Below are positions 1 to 5,492 of a DNA stretch of 6,192 bases, piece by piece. Position 1 is the first letter of the stretch; each line of letters begins with the position of its first letter. The translations under genes and the position numbers were made by a program. Below the pieces are notes generated by a model. The model searched no databases and was not told the origin of the DNA. It worked only from the letters and a program-made list of their open reading frames with translations. Location of the stretch: positions 1-6,192 of the forward strand of contig CAMZGB010000063.1 of assembly GCA_947306285.1 (NCBI GenBank). Direction: 5' to 3'. Source of the DNA: an uncultured Lachnospira sp. (lineage in GTDB: Bacteria; Bacillota; Clostridia; Lachnospirales; Lachnospiraceae).

Positions 1-200
1 GAAATGTGAAGATTCATATGGAGAATGATCAGTTTGTGAGAATGGTTAGAAACCACGGAGTAGATAAGGTGTGCTTCGGCACGGACTCGCCTTGGTATGA
101 CCAGAAGCAAGCGATTGAGGATGTTAAGAATACAGGACTGACTGAAGATGAACTAAAGTTGGTTCTTGGGGAAAACGCAAATACATTAATATTTAAATAG
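1..200 (+). CDS. Amidohydrolase-2 family metal-dependent hydrolase, C-terminal end (5' partial)
   Basis: Only the last ~66 codons are present; the gene enters from the left edge with its first whole codon at 3-5, so the GTG at position 6 is internal and not a start. The visible part matches the end of a TIM-barrel amidohydrolase (amidohydrolase-2/TatD-like). It has a short β-strand leading to the motif C-F-G-T-D-S-P-W, whose Asp (codon 84-86) is the position of the conserved late-barrel catalytic or metal-binding Asp. The family's usual C-terminal helix follows, with L-T-E-D-E-L, a G-E-N-A motif and a hydrophobic end. Family members hydrolyse or decarboxylate small carbonyl or amide substrates in the cytosol, and the substrate cannot be inferred here. 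Its TAG stop overlaps the AGGAG ribosome binding site of the acyl-CoA synthetase, so the two are almost certainly one transcript. A generic TatD DNase is less likely, judging from the SPW motif. Confidence 0.75.
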   Translation, partial: NVKIHMENDQFVRMVRNHGVDKVCFGTDSPWYDQKQAIEDVKNTGLTEDELKLVLGENANTLIFK

Positions 201-210
201 GAGAACTAAA

Positions 211-1842
211 ATGCCAATTACAGAATTACTTGAGAGAAATCACAGAGAAGCAAGGGACGAGGTTGCCTTAGTTGAGATTAATCCGGATATGGAAGCTCAC
301 AAACACGTGAACTGGATGGAGTACGAACTCATTCAGCCAGCGGAGACTTCTTATTATAGAAGAGAGATGACATGGAAGGACTTCGACCACAGAGCAAACC
401 GCGTGGCACATTTCTTGCTAAGTCAGGGAATCAAGAAGGGCGACAAAGTTGCCATCCTTATGATGAACTGCTTGGACTGGCTTCCAATTTACTTTGGAAT
501 CCTTAAGTCGGGTGCGCTTGCCGTTCCTATGAACTTCAGATTTGATGCGGAAGAGATTGATTATTGCTTGAAGTTGGCCGAGGCTGACGCTCTAATCTTT
601 GGACCAGAGTTTATCGACCGACTTGAAAAGATTAAAGACGATATAAAAGACGTAAAATTATACTACGTGGGTGGTGGATGTCCAGACTTCGCCGAAGACT
701 TCGACAGTCAAATCCACGGTCAGTCATATAAAAAGCCTGATGTTGAAATTACTGACGATGATTATGCAGCAATATATTTTTCATCAGGAACAACTGGTTT
801 TCCAAAAGCCATTTTGCATAAGCACCAGAGTTTGACTCATTCTGCAATTGTTGAGCAGAAGCATCACGGACAGACTCGCGACGATGTGTTCCTATGCATT
901 CCGCCTTTGTATCACACGGGTGCGAAGATGCATTGGTTCGGAAGTTTGAAGAGTTGCTCAAAGGCAGTGTTGCTTCGCGGTGTTACACCTAAGACAGTTA
1001 TGGAAGCAGTTTCAAACGAAGAGTGTACAATCGTTTGGCTTCTAGTTCCTTGGGCGCAGGACATTTTGCTTGCGATAGAAAAGGGCGACATTAAGTTGGA
1101 AGACTACAAACTTGATCAGTGGCGTTTGATGCACATCGGTGCACAGCCAGTGCCACAGAGTTTGATTAAGAATTGGAAGAAGTATTTCCCAAATCACGAC
1201 TACGATACAAACTATGGTTTGAGCGAGTCTATTGGACCAGGTTGTGTTCACTTGGGAATTGAAAATATTGAGAAGGTTGGAGCAATTGGTATTGCCGGCT
1301 ACGGCTGGGAAGCAAAGATTGTTGATGAGAATGGAAACGAAGTTCCAAACGAGACTGTGGGAGAACTCATCGTCAAAGGTCCTGGCGTTATGACTTGTTA
1401 CTACAATGACCCTGAAGCTACAGCTGAGAGCTTGAAAGATGGCTGGCTATACACAGGAGACATGGCCGAGAAAGACAAAGACGGATTTATCTATCTTGTA
1501 GATAGAAAGAAAGACGTAATTATCTCTGGTGGCGAGAACTTGTATCCAGTGCAGATTGAAAACTTCTTAAGCAAGCATCCAAAGATTAAGGATGTGGCTG
1601 TCATTGGTTTGGCGGACACTCGTCTTGGTGAGATAGCAGCAGCAGTTATCGAACTTAAACCTGGCGAGGAGTGTACAGAGGAAGAGATTAACGAATTCTG
1701 TATGGACCTTCCAAGATATAAGAGACCTAGAAAGATTATCTTCGCCGATGTACCTCGTAACGCAACTGGCAAAATTGAAAAGCCAAAGATGCGTAAGATG
1801 TACAACAGCGAGAACTTAGTAGACGCACAGAATAAAGCATAA
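211..1842 (+). CDS. Acyl-CoA synthetase, AMP-forming (class I adenylate-forming enzyme)
   Basis: This is a complete 543-residue enzyme of the acyl-CoA synthetase/AMP-acid ligase family, which activates a carboxylic acid with ATP to an acyl-adenylate and then transfers it to CoA in the cytosol. All core motifs are visible: the phosphate-binding loop S-S-G-T-T-G-F-P-K at 191-199, Y-G-L-S-E-S at 335-340, the ribose-binding D417 in Y-T-G-D, and the hinge region D-R-K-K-D at 431-435 followed by S-G-G-E-N-L-Y-P. The C-terminal catalytic lysine is K521 in R-N-A-T-G-K. The length is typical of medium/long-chain acyl-CoA ligases, but substrate choice cannot be read from the motifs; fatty acids and aryl or amino-acid-derived acids are all possible. 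The ATG is chosen because AGGAG (200-204) lies 6 bases upstream and the previous gene ends at 200. The amidohydrolase partner may produce or consume the acid, which is inference. The transcript ends at the hairpin 1849-1880. Confidence 0.93.
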   Translation: MPITELLERNHREARDEVALVEINPDMEAHKHVNWMEYELIQPAETSYYRREMTWKDFDHRANRVAHFLLSQGIKKGDKVAILMMNCLDWLPIYFGILKSGALAVPMNFRFDAEEIDYCLKLAEADALIFGPEFIDRLEKIKDDIKDVKLYYVGGGCPDFAEDFDSQIHGQSYKKPDVEITDDDYAAIYFSSGTTGFPKAILHKHQSLTHSAIVEQKHHGQTRDDVFLCIPPLYHTGAKMHWFGSLKSCSKAVLLRGVTPKTVMEAVSNEECTIVWLLVPWAQDILLAIEKGDIKLEDYKLDQWRLMHIGAQPVPQSLIKNWKKYFPNHDYDTNYGLSESIGPGCVHLGIENIEKVGAIGIAGYGWEAKIVDENGNEVPNETVGELIVKGPGVMTCYYNDPEATAESLKDGWLYTGDMAEKDKDGFIYLVDRKKDVIISGGENLYPVQIENFLSKHPKIKDVAVIGLADTRLGEIAAAVIELKPGEECTEEEINEFCMDLPRYKRPRKIIFADVPRNATGKIEKPKMRKMYNSENLVDAQNKA

Positions 1843-1848
1843 TATAAT
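1820..1848 (+). promoter_or_regulatory. Candidate sigma-A-type promoter for the pgsA-like/exonuclease pair
   Basis: A perfect -10 hexamer TATAAT lies at 1843-1848, with TAGACG (4 of 6 matches to TTGACA) at 1820-1825 and an ideal 17-base spacer. The predicted start is near 1855, inside the left arm of the terminator hairpin 1849-1880. A transcript started here would lack half that arm and should not be terminated. The -35 lies in the last codons of the acyl-CoA synthetase. No other promoter can fit between the terminator and the downstream SD at 1887. This is a consensus match by eye only. Confidence 0.45.
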
Positions 1849-1880
1849 AGGCTATGAGTGTTAGACACTCGTAGCCTTTT
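1849..1880 (+). terminator. Rho-independent terminator after the acyl-CoA synthetase gene
   Basis: The arms 1849-1860 and 1866-1877 form a 12-bp stem with a single U·G wobble and the 5-base loop TTAGA, followed by a short T run ending at 1880. It starts 7 bases after the acyl-CoA synthetase stop. The U tract is short (four Ts, then AAAA), so termination may be partial and some read-through into the next gene is possible. Confidence 0.75.
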
Positions 1881-1897
1881 AAAATTAGGAGTTTAAG

Positions 1898-2467
1898 ATG
1901 AGCAAAAGATCAGAGTACTTTACAATACCAAACTTGATGGGATACTTTAGAATTCTTTTAGTCCCAGTTTTTCTTGTGTTCTTTGTTAAGTCTGAGAAAT
2001 TAAGTGGATACAATGTTTATTACTGGCTAATGCTATCTACTATTGCGGTGTCGGGATTAACCGATTTCTTCGATGGTCGCGTGGCTAGAAAATTTAATCA
2101 AGTGACAGACTGGGGAAAGATGCTAGATCCAATTGCGGATAAGATTACGATTGGCGCAATTATTGTGGCACTTGCGATTAAGTATCCAATCGTTTTGGCG
2201 ATGGTTGCATTATATATAGTAAAAGAAGGCTATATGTCGATTATGGGAATGATTCTTCTAAAGAAGGGTCAGAAGATTGAGGGCGCAATGTGGTATGGAA
2301 AAGTTTGTACTTTTGCAACTTACGTAATTATTATCATATTGCTCGTGTTTAAAGAAATGCCAAGATTGTGGGTGGACATTTTTGTGTATATAAATATGGC
2401 GATTATGCTTTTCACATTCATTATGTACATCCCTTATCATATAAAGAAACTGAAAGAGACAAAATAA
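1898..2467 (+). CDS. pgsA: CDP-alcohol phosphatidyltransferase, PgsA-like
   Basis: This 189-residue integral membrane protein carries the complete CDP-alcohol phosphatidyltransferase signature D-x2-D-G-x2-A-R-x8-G-x3-D-x3-D: D56, D59, G60, A63, R64, G73, D77 and D81. The aspartates bind the divalent metal, and D81 is the expected catalytic base. The family exchanges CMP on a CDP-diacylglycerol for an alcohol at the cytoplasmic membrane face. Size and the N-terminal T-I-P-N-L...R-I-L-L-V-P pattern best fit phosphatidylglycerophosphate synthase, the first committed step to phosphatidylglycerol. A cardiolipin-synthase-like or other head-group enzyme of the same fold cannot be excluded. Hydrophobic segments are visible near 13-30, 40-56, 84-120, 136-151 and 157-180. 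AGGAG at 1887-1891 lies 6 bases before the ATG. It follows a terminator with its own candidate promoter, and the next gene begins directly after its stop codon. Confidence 0.85.
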   Translation: MSKRSEYFTIPNLMGYFRILLVPVFLVFFVKSEKLSGYNVYYWLMLSTIAVSGLTDFFDGRVARKFNQVTDWGKMLDPIADKITIGAIIVALAIKYPIVLAMVALYIVKEGYMSIMGMILLKKGQKIEGAMWYGKVCTFATYVIIIILLVFKEMPRLWVDIFVYINMAIMLFTFIMYIPYHIKKLKETK

Positions 2468-3178
2468 ATGAGAGATTACACTTGTGTCGATATAGAGACC
2501 ACTGGCATCTCGCCACAACATGCACAGATTATTGAAATTGGTGCACTTAAGGTGAGAGACGGTGAAGTGGTAGACACATTTTCACAACTTATAGATCCGG
2601 GTGTGAGCGTTCCAACAGAGATCACTGCACTTACTGGTATTACTACAGATATGGTAGAAGGACAGCCTTCTATTGATATTGTTTTGCCGGAGTTTATTGA
2701 CTTTGCTGAGGACGATTTGTTGCTTGGACACAATGTGCGTTTTGATTATAGTTTTTTGAAACAAAACGCGATGAATCTAAACTTAGATTTTAGTAAGAGT
2801 GGCATGGATACTTTAAGAATTGCTAGAGCAAAGTGTCCAGAACTTAAGAGTCGAAGTTTAGATTTTTTATGTGAGCATTTTTGCATCAACGATGAAAATC
2901 ACCATAGGGCTTTCAATGATGCCAAGGTGACGAGTGAATTGTACTTGATGTTTTATGATATGTATAGAAATGATAACCCAGAACTCTTCCAACCAAAGGA
3001 ATTTACATACAAACCAAAGAAGAGTTCGCCTATCACAGAGAAGCAAAAGAAGTATTTGCTCGCATTGATTTCATATCACAATTTAGGTATAGACTATGAC
3101 ATCGATGAGTTATCTAAAAGCGAGGCATCTAGAAAAATTGACCTAATAATATCCACGAAGGGAAAGATAATTCGTTAA
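2468..3178 (+). CDS. DnaQ-like DEDDh 3'-5' exonuclease with C-terminal Q-Y/EAS module
   Basis: This 236-residue protein has all DEDDh exonuclease motifs. Exo I is V-D-I-E-T-T-G (D8, E10), Exo II is H-N-V-R-F-D (D93) and Exo III is H-R-A-F-N-D (H146, D151). These residues bind two metal ions and remove 3'-terminal nucleotides. The family includes the DNA polymerase III epsilon/PolC proofreading domain and free-standing RNA or DNA exonucleases. After a basic linker (about 175-187) there is a ~50-residue tail (187-236) with T-E-K-Q-K-K-Y-L and S-K-S-E-A-S-R-K-I. This is a short helical module seen beside some nucleic-acid enzymes, with no clear assigned role. The ATG touches the previous stop (TAAATG), and only a weak AAAGAG lies upstream, so translation is probably coupled to the pgsA-like gene. 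Because it is free-standing, a housekeeping repair or RNA-processing role is as likely as proofreading. A polymerase-associated role is not shown here. Confidence 0.9.
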   Translation: MRDYTCVDIETTGISPQHAQIIEIGALKVRDGEVVDTFSQLIDPGVSVPTEITALTGITTDMVEGQPSIDIVLPEFIDFAEDDLLLGHNVRFDYSFLKQNAMNLNLDFSKSGMDTLRIARAKCPELKSRSLDFLCEHFCINDENHHRAFNDAKVTSELYLMFYDMYRNDNPELFQPKEFTYKPKKSSPITEKQKKYLLALISYHNLGIDYDIDELSKSEASRKIDLIISTKGKIIR

Positions 3179-3205
3179 ATAATGTAACAAAAATTGCTTA
3201 ACTAC

Positions 3206-3234
3206 TATGCAAAGAAATTGTTTTATGTTATATT
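3206..3234 (+). promoter_or_regulatory. Possible extended -10 promoter for the microprotein/vanW unit
   Basis: In the 141-base AT-rich gap 3179-3319, TATATT (3229-3234) is preceded by TG at 3226-3227, matching an extended -10 (TGnTATAAT, one mismatch). The -35 position (3206-3211, TATGCA) is poor, which is tolerable for extended -10 promoters. Transcription would start near 3241. TATAAA at 3278-3283 is an alternative -10 with an equally poor -35. This is weak evidence in AT-rich DNA. No convincing terminator for the upstream exonuclease gene is seen in the gap. Confidence 0.3.
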
Positions 3235-3246
3235 TAATAAGGTTAA

Positions 3247-3267
3247 GGATTTTTTATTCAAAAATCC
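3247..3267 (+). other. AT-rich hairpin in the leader upstream of the microprotein gene
   Basis: The arms 3247-3254 and 3260-3267 pair over 8 bp (GGATTTTT with AAAAATCC) around the loop TATTC. There is no T run after it, so it is a poor terminator for the exonuclease gene on the + strand. If transcription starts near 3241 it would lie at the very 5' end of the mRNA, where hairpins can slow decay. That reading is inference. Confidence 0.3.
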
Positions 3268-3319
3268 CTACAAACCCTATAAATACTGACAATTCAGACA
3301 GTTAATATTTGGAGGAATT

Positions 3320-3421
3320 ATGAATTTTTTCTCAAACAAAAGAAACTTAAGAATTATTGCTGCAGTAATTGCATTGGTGCTTGTGGCAGCTATGGTTGTT
3401 ACAACGGTAGCATATTTCTAA
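3320..3421 (+). CDS. 33-residue single-pass membrane microprotein
   Basis: This small gene runs from ATG at 3320 to TAA at 3419-3421. It is supported by a near-ideal ribosome binding site, GGAGGA at 3311-3316, three bases before the ATG, with the GGAGG core four bases away. The product has a short polar, basic head (N-F-F-S-N-K-R-N, then R11) followed by an uninterrupted hydrophobic helix from about residue 12 to 33 (I-I-A-A-V-I-A-L-V-L-V-A-A-M-V-V-T-T-V-A-Y-F). This is one inner-membrane span with the N terminus expected in the cytosol by the positive-inside rule. There is no room for a mature secreted domain, so it is not simply a signal peptide. It lies 23 bases upstream of the VanW-family gene and is probably co-transcribed with it. 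The general shape recalls tiny Gram-positive membrane peptides such as Prli42, but no homology is claimed and its function is unknown. Confidence 0.6.
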   Translation: MNFFSNKRNLRIIAAVIALVLVAAMVVTTVAYF

Positions 3422-3444
3422 AACATTTTTTTTAGGGGAACATC

Positions 3445-4857
3445 ATGAAGGTTTTGAAGAGAATCACATTCTTAATACTTTGCCTTACACTTATGTTTTG
3501 CATAAGTGCTTTTGTGATGGGTAAAGAGAATCGTGATGACGGCAAAATCAAAAGAGGTGTTAAGATTAACGGAGAAAATGTTGGTGGCATGAAGAAAAAA
3601 GAGGCTACCGAAGCTGTTCACAATGCAGTTATGAAGAAAACTGGAGTTAAAGTTAATATAAAAGTGGGCGATAATACTTGTCATACGAAGTTGGTTGATT
3701 TGGGTTATGACTGGTCAAATGAAGACGTGGTTGACGACGCCCTAGAATACGGAAAAGTTGGAAGCATTGTTACTAGATACGTTAACAATGAACAACTTAG
3801 ACATGGCGGAAAAAACTTCAAAATCAAGATGAAACTTGATAATAAAAAAATGAAAAAGAAGTTCAAGAAAGCGGTAGAGCCATATGAACTTCCAGTTTTG
3901 AATGCCGAACTAAAAGCTACAGGCCATGGATTTAAGATTTTGAAAGAGGACAATGGCTACGAAGTAGCACAAAAGAAATCTACTGATGATTTTGCAAACT
4001 ACGTAAACAATAAGTGGGATGGAAAATCAGATATCAATTTTAAGGCCACAACTAAGGTGACTAAGCCAAAGTATAAAGTTAAAGATTGTATGAAAGTTTC
4101 CAATAAACCAATGGGAACATTTACTACATCTGTGTCTGGTGGTGAAGAGAATAGGACTCGAAATAAAAACATTAGAGTTGGTGCTAAAAAGCTTGATGGA
4201 TATACAATATATCCAGGAGAGCAATTCTCATGTAATGAGCACCTAGCACCTTGGACTGAGGACAACGGATGGTATAACGCTGGAACTATTGTAGGTAGCA
4301 AAGTGGAAGATAGTTTAGGCGGAGGAATCTGCCAGGTAGCTAGTACACTTTATAACGCATTGCTTCGAGCGGAGCTTAAAGTTGTCAAAAGATTCCCACA
4401 CTCATTATCAGTGGGTTATGTGGACTTTGCAGCGGACGCTGCTTTGGCTGGAGATTATAAAGATTTAGTGTTTGAAAATAATACAGATGCTCCTATTTAT
4501 TTACAATCTCATTTTGATGGAGTTTCACTTACTTTCAATATTTACGGACACGACACTCGTAAGAAATGGCATGAAGTTAAGTATGAGAGTGAACTTATCA
4601 AGACTATTCCTGTAAAGAAAGAGGTTGTAAAGGATCCTAGTAAACCAGCGGGAACAGAGGAAATCGAACCTGGTCATGTTGGACGTGTTGCTAAACTATG
4701 GAAGATTACTTTCGAGCATGGTAAACAGGTTAGCAAAGAACTGCTTCACGAAAGTACATATAAAATGGTTCCTACGAAGGTTATCAAGGGCACTGGAAAG
4801 AATATTAAAGAGACAGAGTCTGGCGAGAAGGCCGAAGAGACTACTGGCGAGCATTAA
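3445..4857 (+). CDS. VanW-family exported protein with PG_binding_4-like and G5-like regions
   Basis: This is a 470-residue exported or membrane-anchored protein. The start has K2, K5 and R6 followed by a hydrophobic stretch at about 7-24, which is a signal peptide or N-terminal anchor; no valid lipobox is present. Residues about 38-215 form the Lys-rich region usual for VanW/YoaR-type proteins (putative peptidoglycan-binding type 4 repeats). The VanW domain spans about 224-370, with Y-P-G-E-Q-F-S and the hallmark G-G-G-I-C-Q-V-A-S-T (292-301), followed by P-H-S and N-N-T-D-A-P-I. The C-terminal part (about 380-455: E-P-G-H-V-G-R, H-G-K-Q-V, V-I-K-G-T-G) resembles a G5 domain, and an acidic/Lys tail ends the protein. 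It presumably acts at the cell wall, but the biochemical role of VanW proteins is unresolved, and the name does not imply vancomycin resistance. AGGGGAA at 3434-3440 supports the ATG. Confidence 0.92.
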   Translation: MKVLKRITFLILCLTLMFCISAFVMGKENRDDGKIKRGVKINGENVGGMKKKEATEAVHNAVMKKTGVKVNIKVGDNTCHTKLVDLGYDWSNEDVVDDALEYGKVGSIVTRYVNNEQLRHGGKNFKIKMKLDNKKMKKKFKKAVEPYELPVLNAELKATGHGFKILKEDNGYEVAQKKSTDDFANYVNNKWDGKSDINFKATTKVTKPKYKVKDCMKVSNKPMGTFTTSVSGGEENRTRNKNIRVGAKKLDGYTIYPGEQFSCNEHLAPWTEDNGWYNAGTIVGSKVEDSLGGGICQVASTLYNALLRAELKVVKRFPHSLSVGYVDFAADAALAGDYKDLVFENNTDAPIYLQSHFDGVSLTFNIYGHDTRKKWHEVKYESELIKTIPVKKEVVKDPSKPAGTEEIEPGHVGRVAKLWKITFEHGKQVSKELLHESTYKMVPTKVIKGTGKNIKETESGEKAEETTGEH

Positions 4858-4867
4858 GAGGTTAATG

Positions 4868-5482
4868 ATGATTAATTCAAATATGGAAGACACTACAATC
4901 GTGGTGTCTTCTTATTGCATTAAGGAGAATAAAGATGAGTTAGAGAAACCTGCTGTCACTCCAGGAATGGATGTCGTGATGGTTGGTTCTATTGGCATTG
5001 GCGGAACACTTGCTTTGGCGAAGAAGTATGAACATGTTTTGCGCGAAAAGTTTAGCTCAAGTTTTGTAGATGATGTGTTTAAGTTGGAGAAAGTTTCTAA
5101 TACAGATAAGTATATGGAAATGATTAAAGATGCTTCGCTAATCTACAAAGTGGGGAGTGAAGGCACCTTCGCAGGGCTATACGAGATGTCTAAGTTTATG
5201 AACAGAGGCATTGAGGTTGAGATTCCAGACATTCCAGTATGGCAGGAAGTGGTGGAAGTGGCCGAAGTCTTCGACGTTAACCCATATAAAGTTGACGGTA
5301 TAGGAGCGCTAATTATTGTGTGCAATAGCGGCGCTGATATGGTAGAATATTTAACAGATGAGGGCATTTTGGCTAGTGTGATTGGTCGTGTGACTGATAA
5401 TAATGACAAGATTGCCCGAAACGGTGACGAGGTACGATACCTTGAGCCAACACGAGTGGAGGAACTCGCAAATCTTTTATAG
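4868..5482 (+). CDS. AIR-synthase-related protein, C-terminal domain only; start uncertain, possibly frameshifted
   Basis: From the chosen ATG the product is 204 residues. From about residue 33 (P-G-M-D-V-V-M-V-G) to the end it matches the C-terminal domain of the PurM/HypE/ThiL (AIR synthase-related) superfamily. Landmarks are G-I-G-G-T-L-A-L-A, I-P-V-W-Q-E, F-D-V-N-P-Y, V-I-G-R-V-T and the end V-R-Y-L-E-P. The N-terminal ATP-binding domain of full-length (~330-residue) relatives is absent. The family signature H-D-V-T-x-G-G is replaced by Y93-K-V-G-S-E-G99, so catalysis is doubtful and a structural or binding role is possible. The frame is open further upstream, but only over the vanW gene. 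ATG 4868 is favoured over 4865 because AAGAGG (4856-4861) is 6 bases away. However, residues 1-25 are encoded by a terminator-like hairpin and an SD/ATG leader (4922-4937), so the true start may differ. Ten bases separate it from the Lrp gene, so the two are probably co-transcribed. Confidence 0.72.
   Translation: MINSNMEDTTIVVSSYCIKENKDELEKPAVTPGMDVVMVGSIGIGGTLALAKKYEHVLREKFSSSFVDDVFKLEKVSNTDKYMEMIKDASLIYKVGSEGTFAGLYEMSKFMNRGIEVEIPDIPVWQEVVEVAEVFDVNPYKVDGIGALIIVCNSGADMVEYLTDEGILASVIGRVTDNNDKIARNGDEVRYLEPTRVEELANLL
4885..4916 (+). terminator. Terminator-like hairpin after the VanW gene, inside the open frame of the AIR-related gene
   Basis: The arms 4886-4896 and 4901-4911 pair over 11 bp with one U·G wobble around the tetraloop AATC (an extra G·U at 4885/4912 is possible), followed by TTATT. 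It lies 28 bases after the VanW stop, in style like the 1849-1880 terminator (long stem, one wobble, weak T tract). It also lies within the extended reading frame of the next gene, which argues that this stretch was intergenic. Confidence 0.45.
4922..4943 (+). promoter_or_regulatory. Orphan ribosome binding site and ATG followed at once by a stop
   Basis: AAGGAG at 4922-4927 stands 7 bases before ATG 4935-4937, a better start signal than the one at 4856-4868. The ATG is in another frame and reads ATG-AGT-TAG. Adding one T to the GTT at 4939-4941 would give M-S-L-E-K-P-A-V and join directly to the AIR-related protein. This is best read as the original start of that gene after a one-base loss, or as a base-call error. 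Confidence 0.45.
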
Positions 5483-5492
5483 GAGAAATGTT

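Noticed and set aside
1491..1868. Reverse-strand open frame of 125 codons
   Set aside because: It lies opposite the conserved C-terminal motifs of the acyl-CoA synthetase and the terminator, has no ribosome binding site or family resemblance, and is a shadow of the + strand gene. The other reverse-strand frames in the window are rejected for the same reason.
3445..3520. Lipoprotein signal in the VanW-family protein
   Set aside because: Cysteines 13 and 19 lie in the hydrophobic segment, but L-I-L-C and L-M-F-C lack the small residue required before the lipobox cysteine.
3445..4857. Vancomycin-resistance determinant
   Set aside because: VanW-family proteins are widespread in Clostridia. No vanH, ligase, vanX, vanY or VanRS-type genes are in the window, so resistance is not supported.
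4676..4867. Upstream in-frame extension of the AIR-related gene
   Set aside because: It overlaps the G5-like end of the VanW protein, is Arg/Leu-rich without family similarity, and has no SD at its first ATG. It does not encode the missing N-terminal AIR synthase domain.
5403..5492. Upstream in-frame extension of the Lrp/AsnC gene
   Set aside because: It overlaps the well-conserved end of the AIR-related protein, while ATG 5493 has a good AGGAGA six bases upstream and gives the normal Lrp N terminus.
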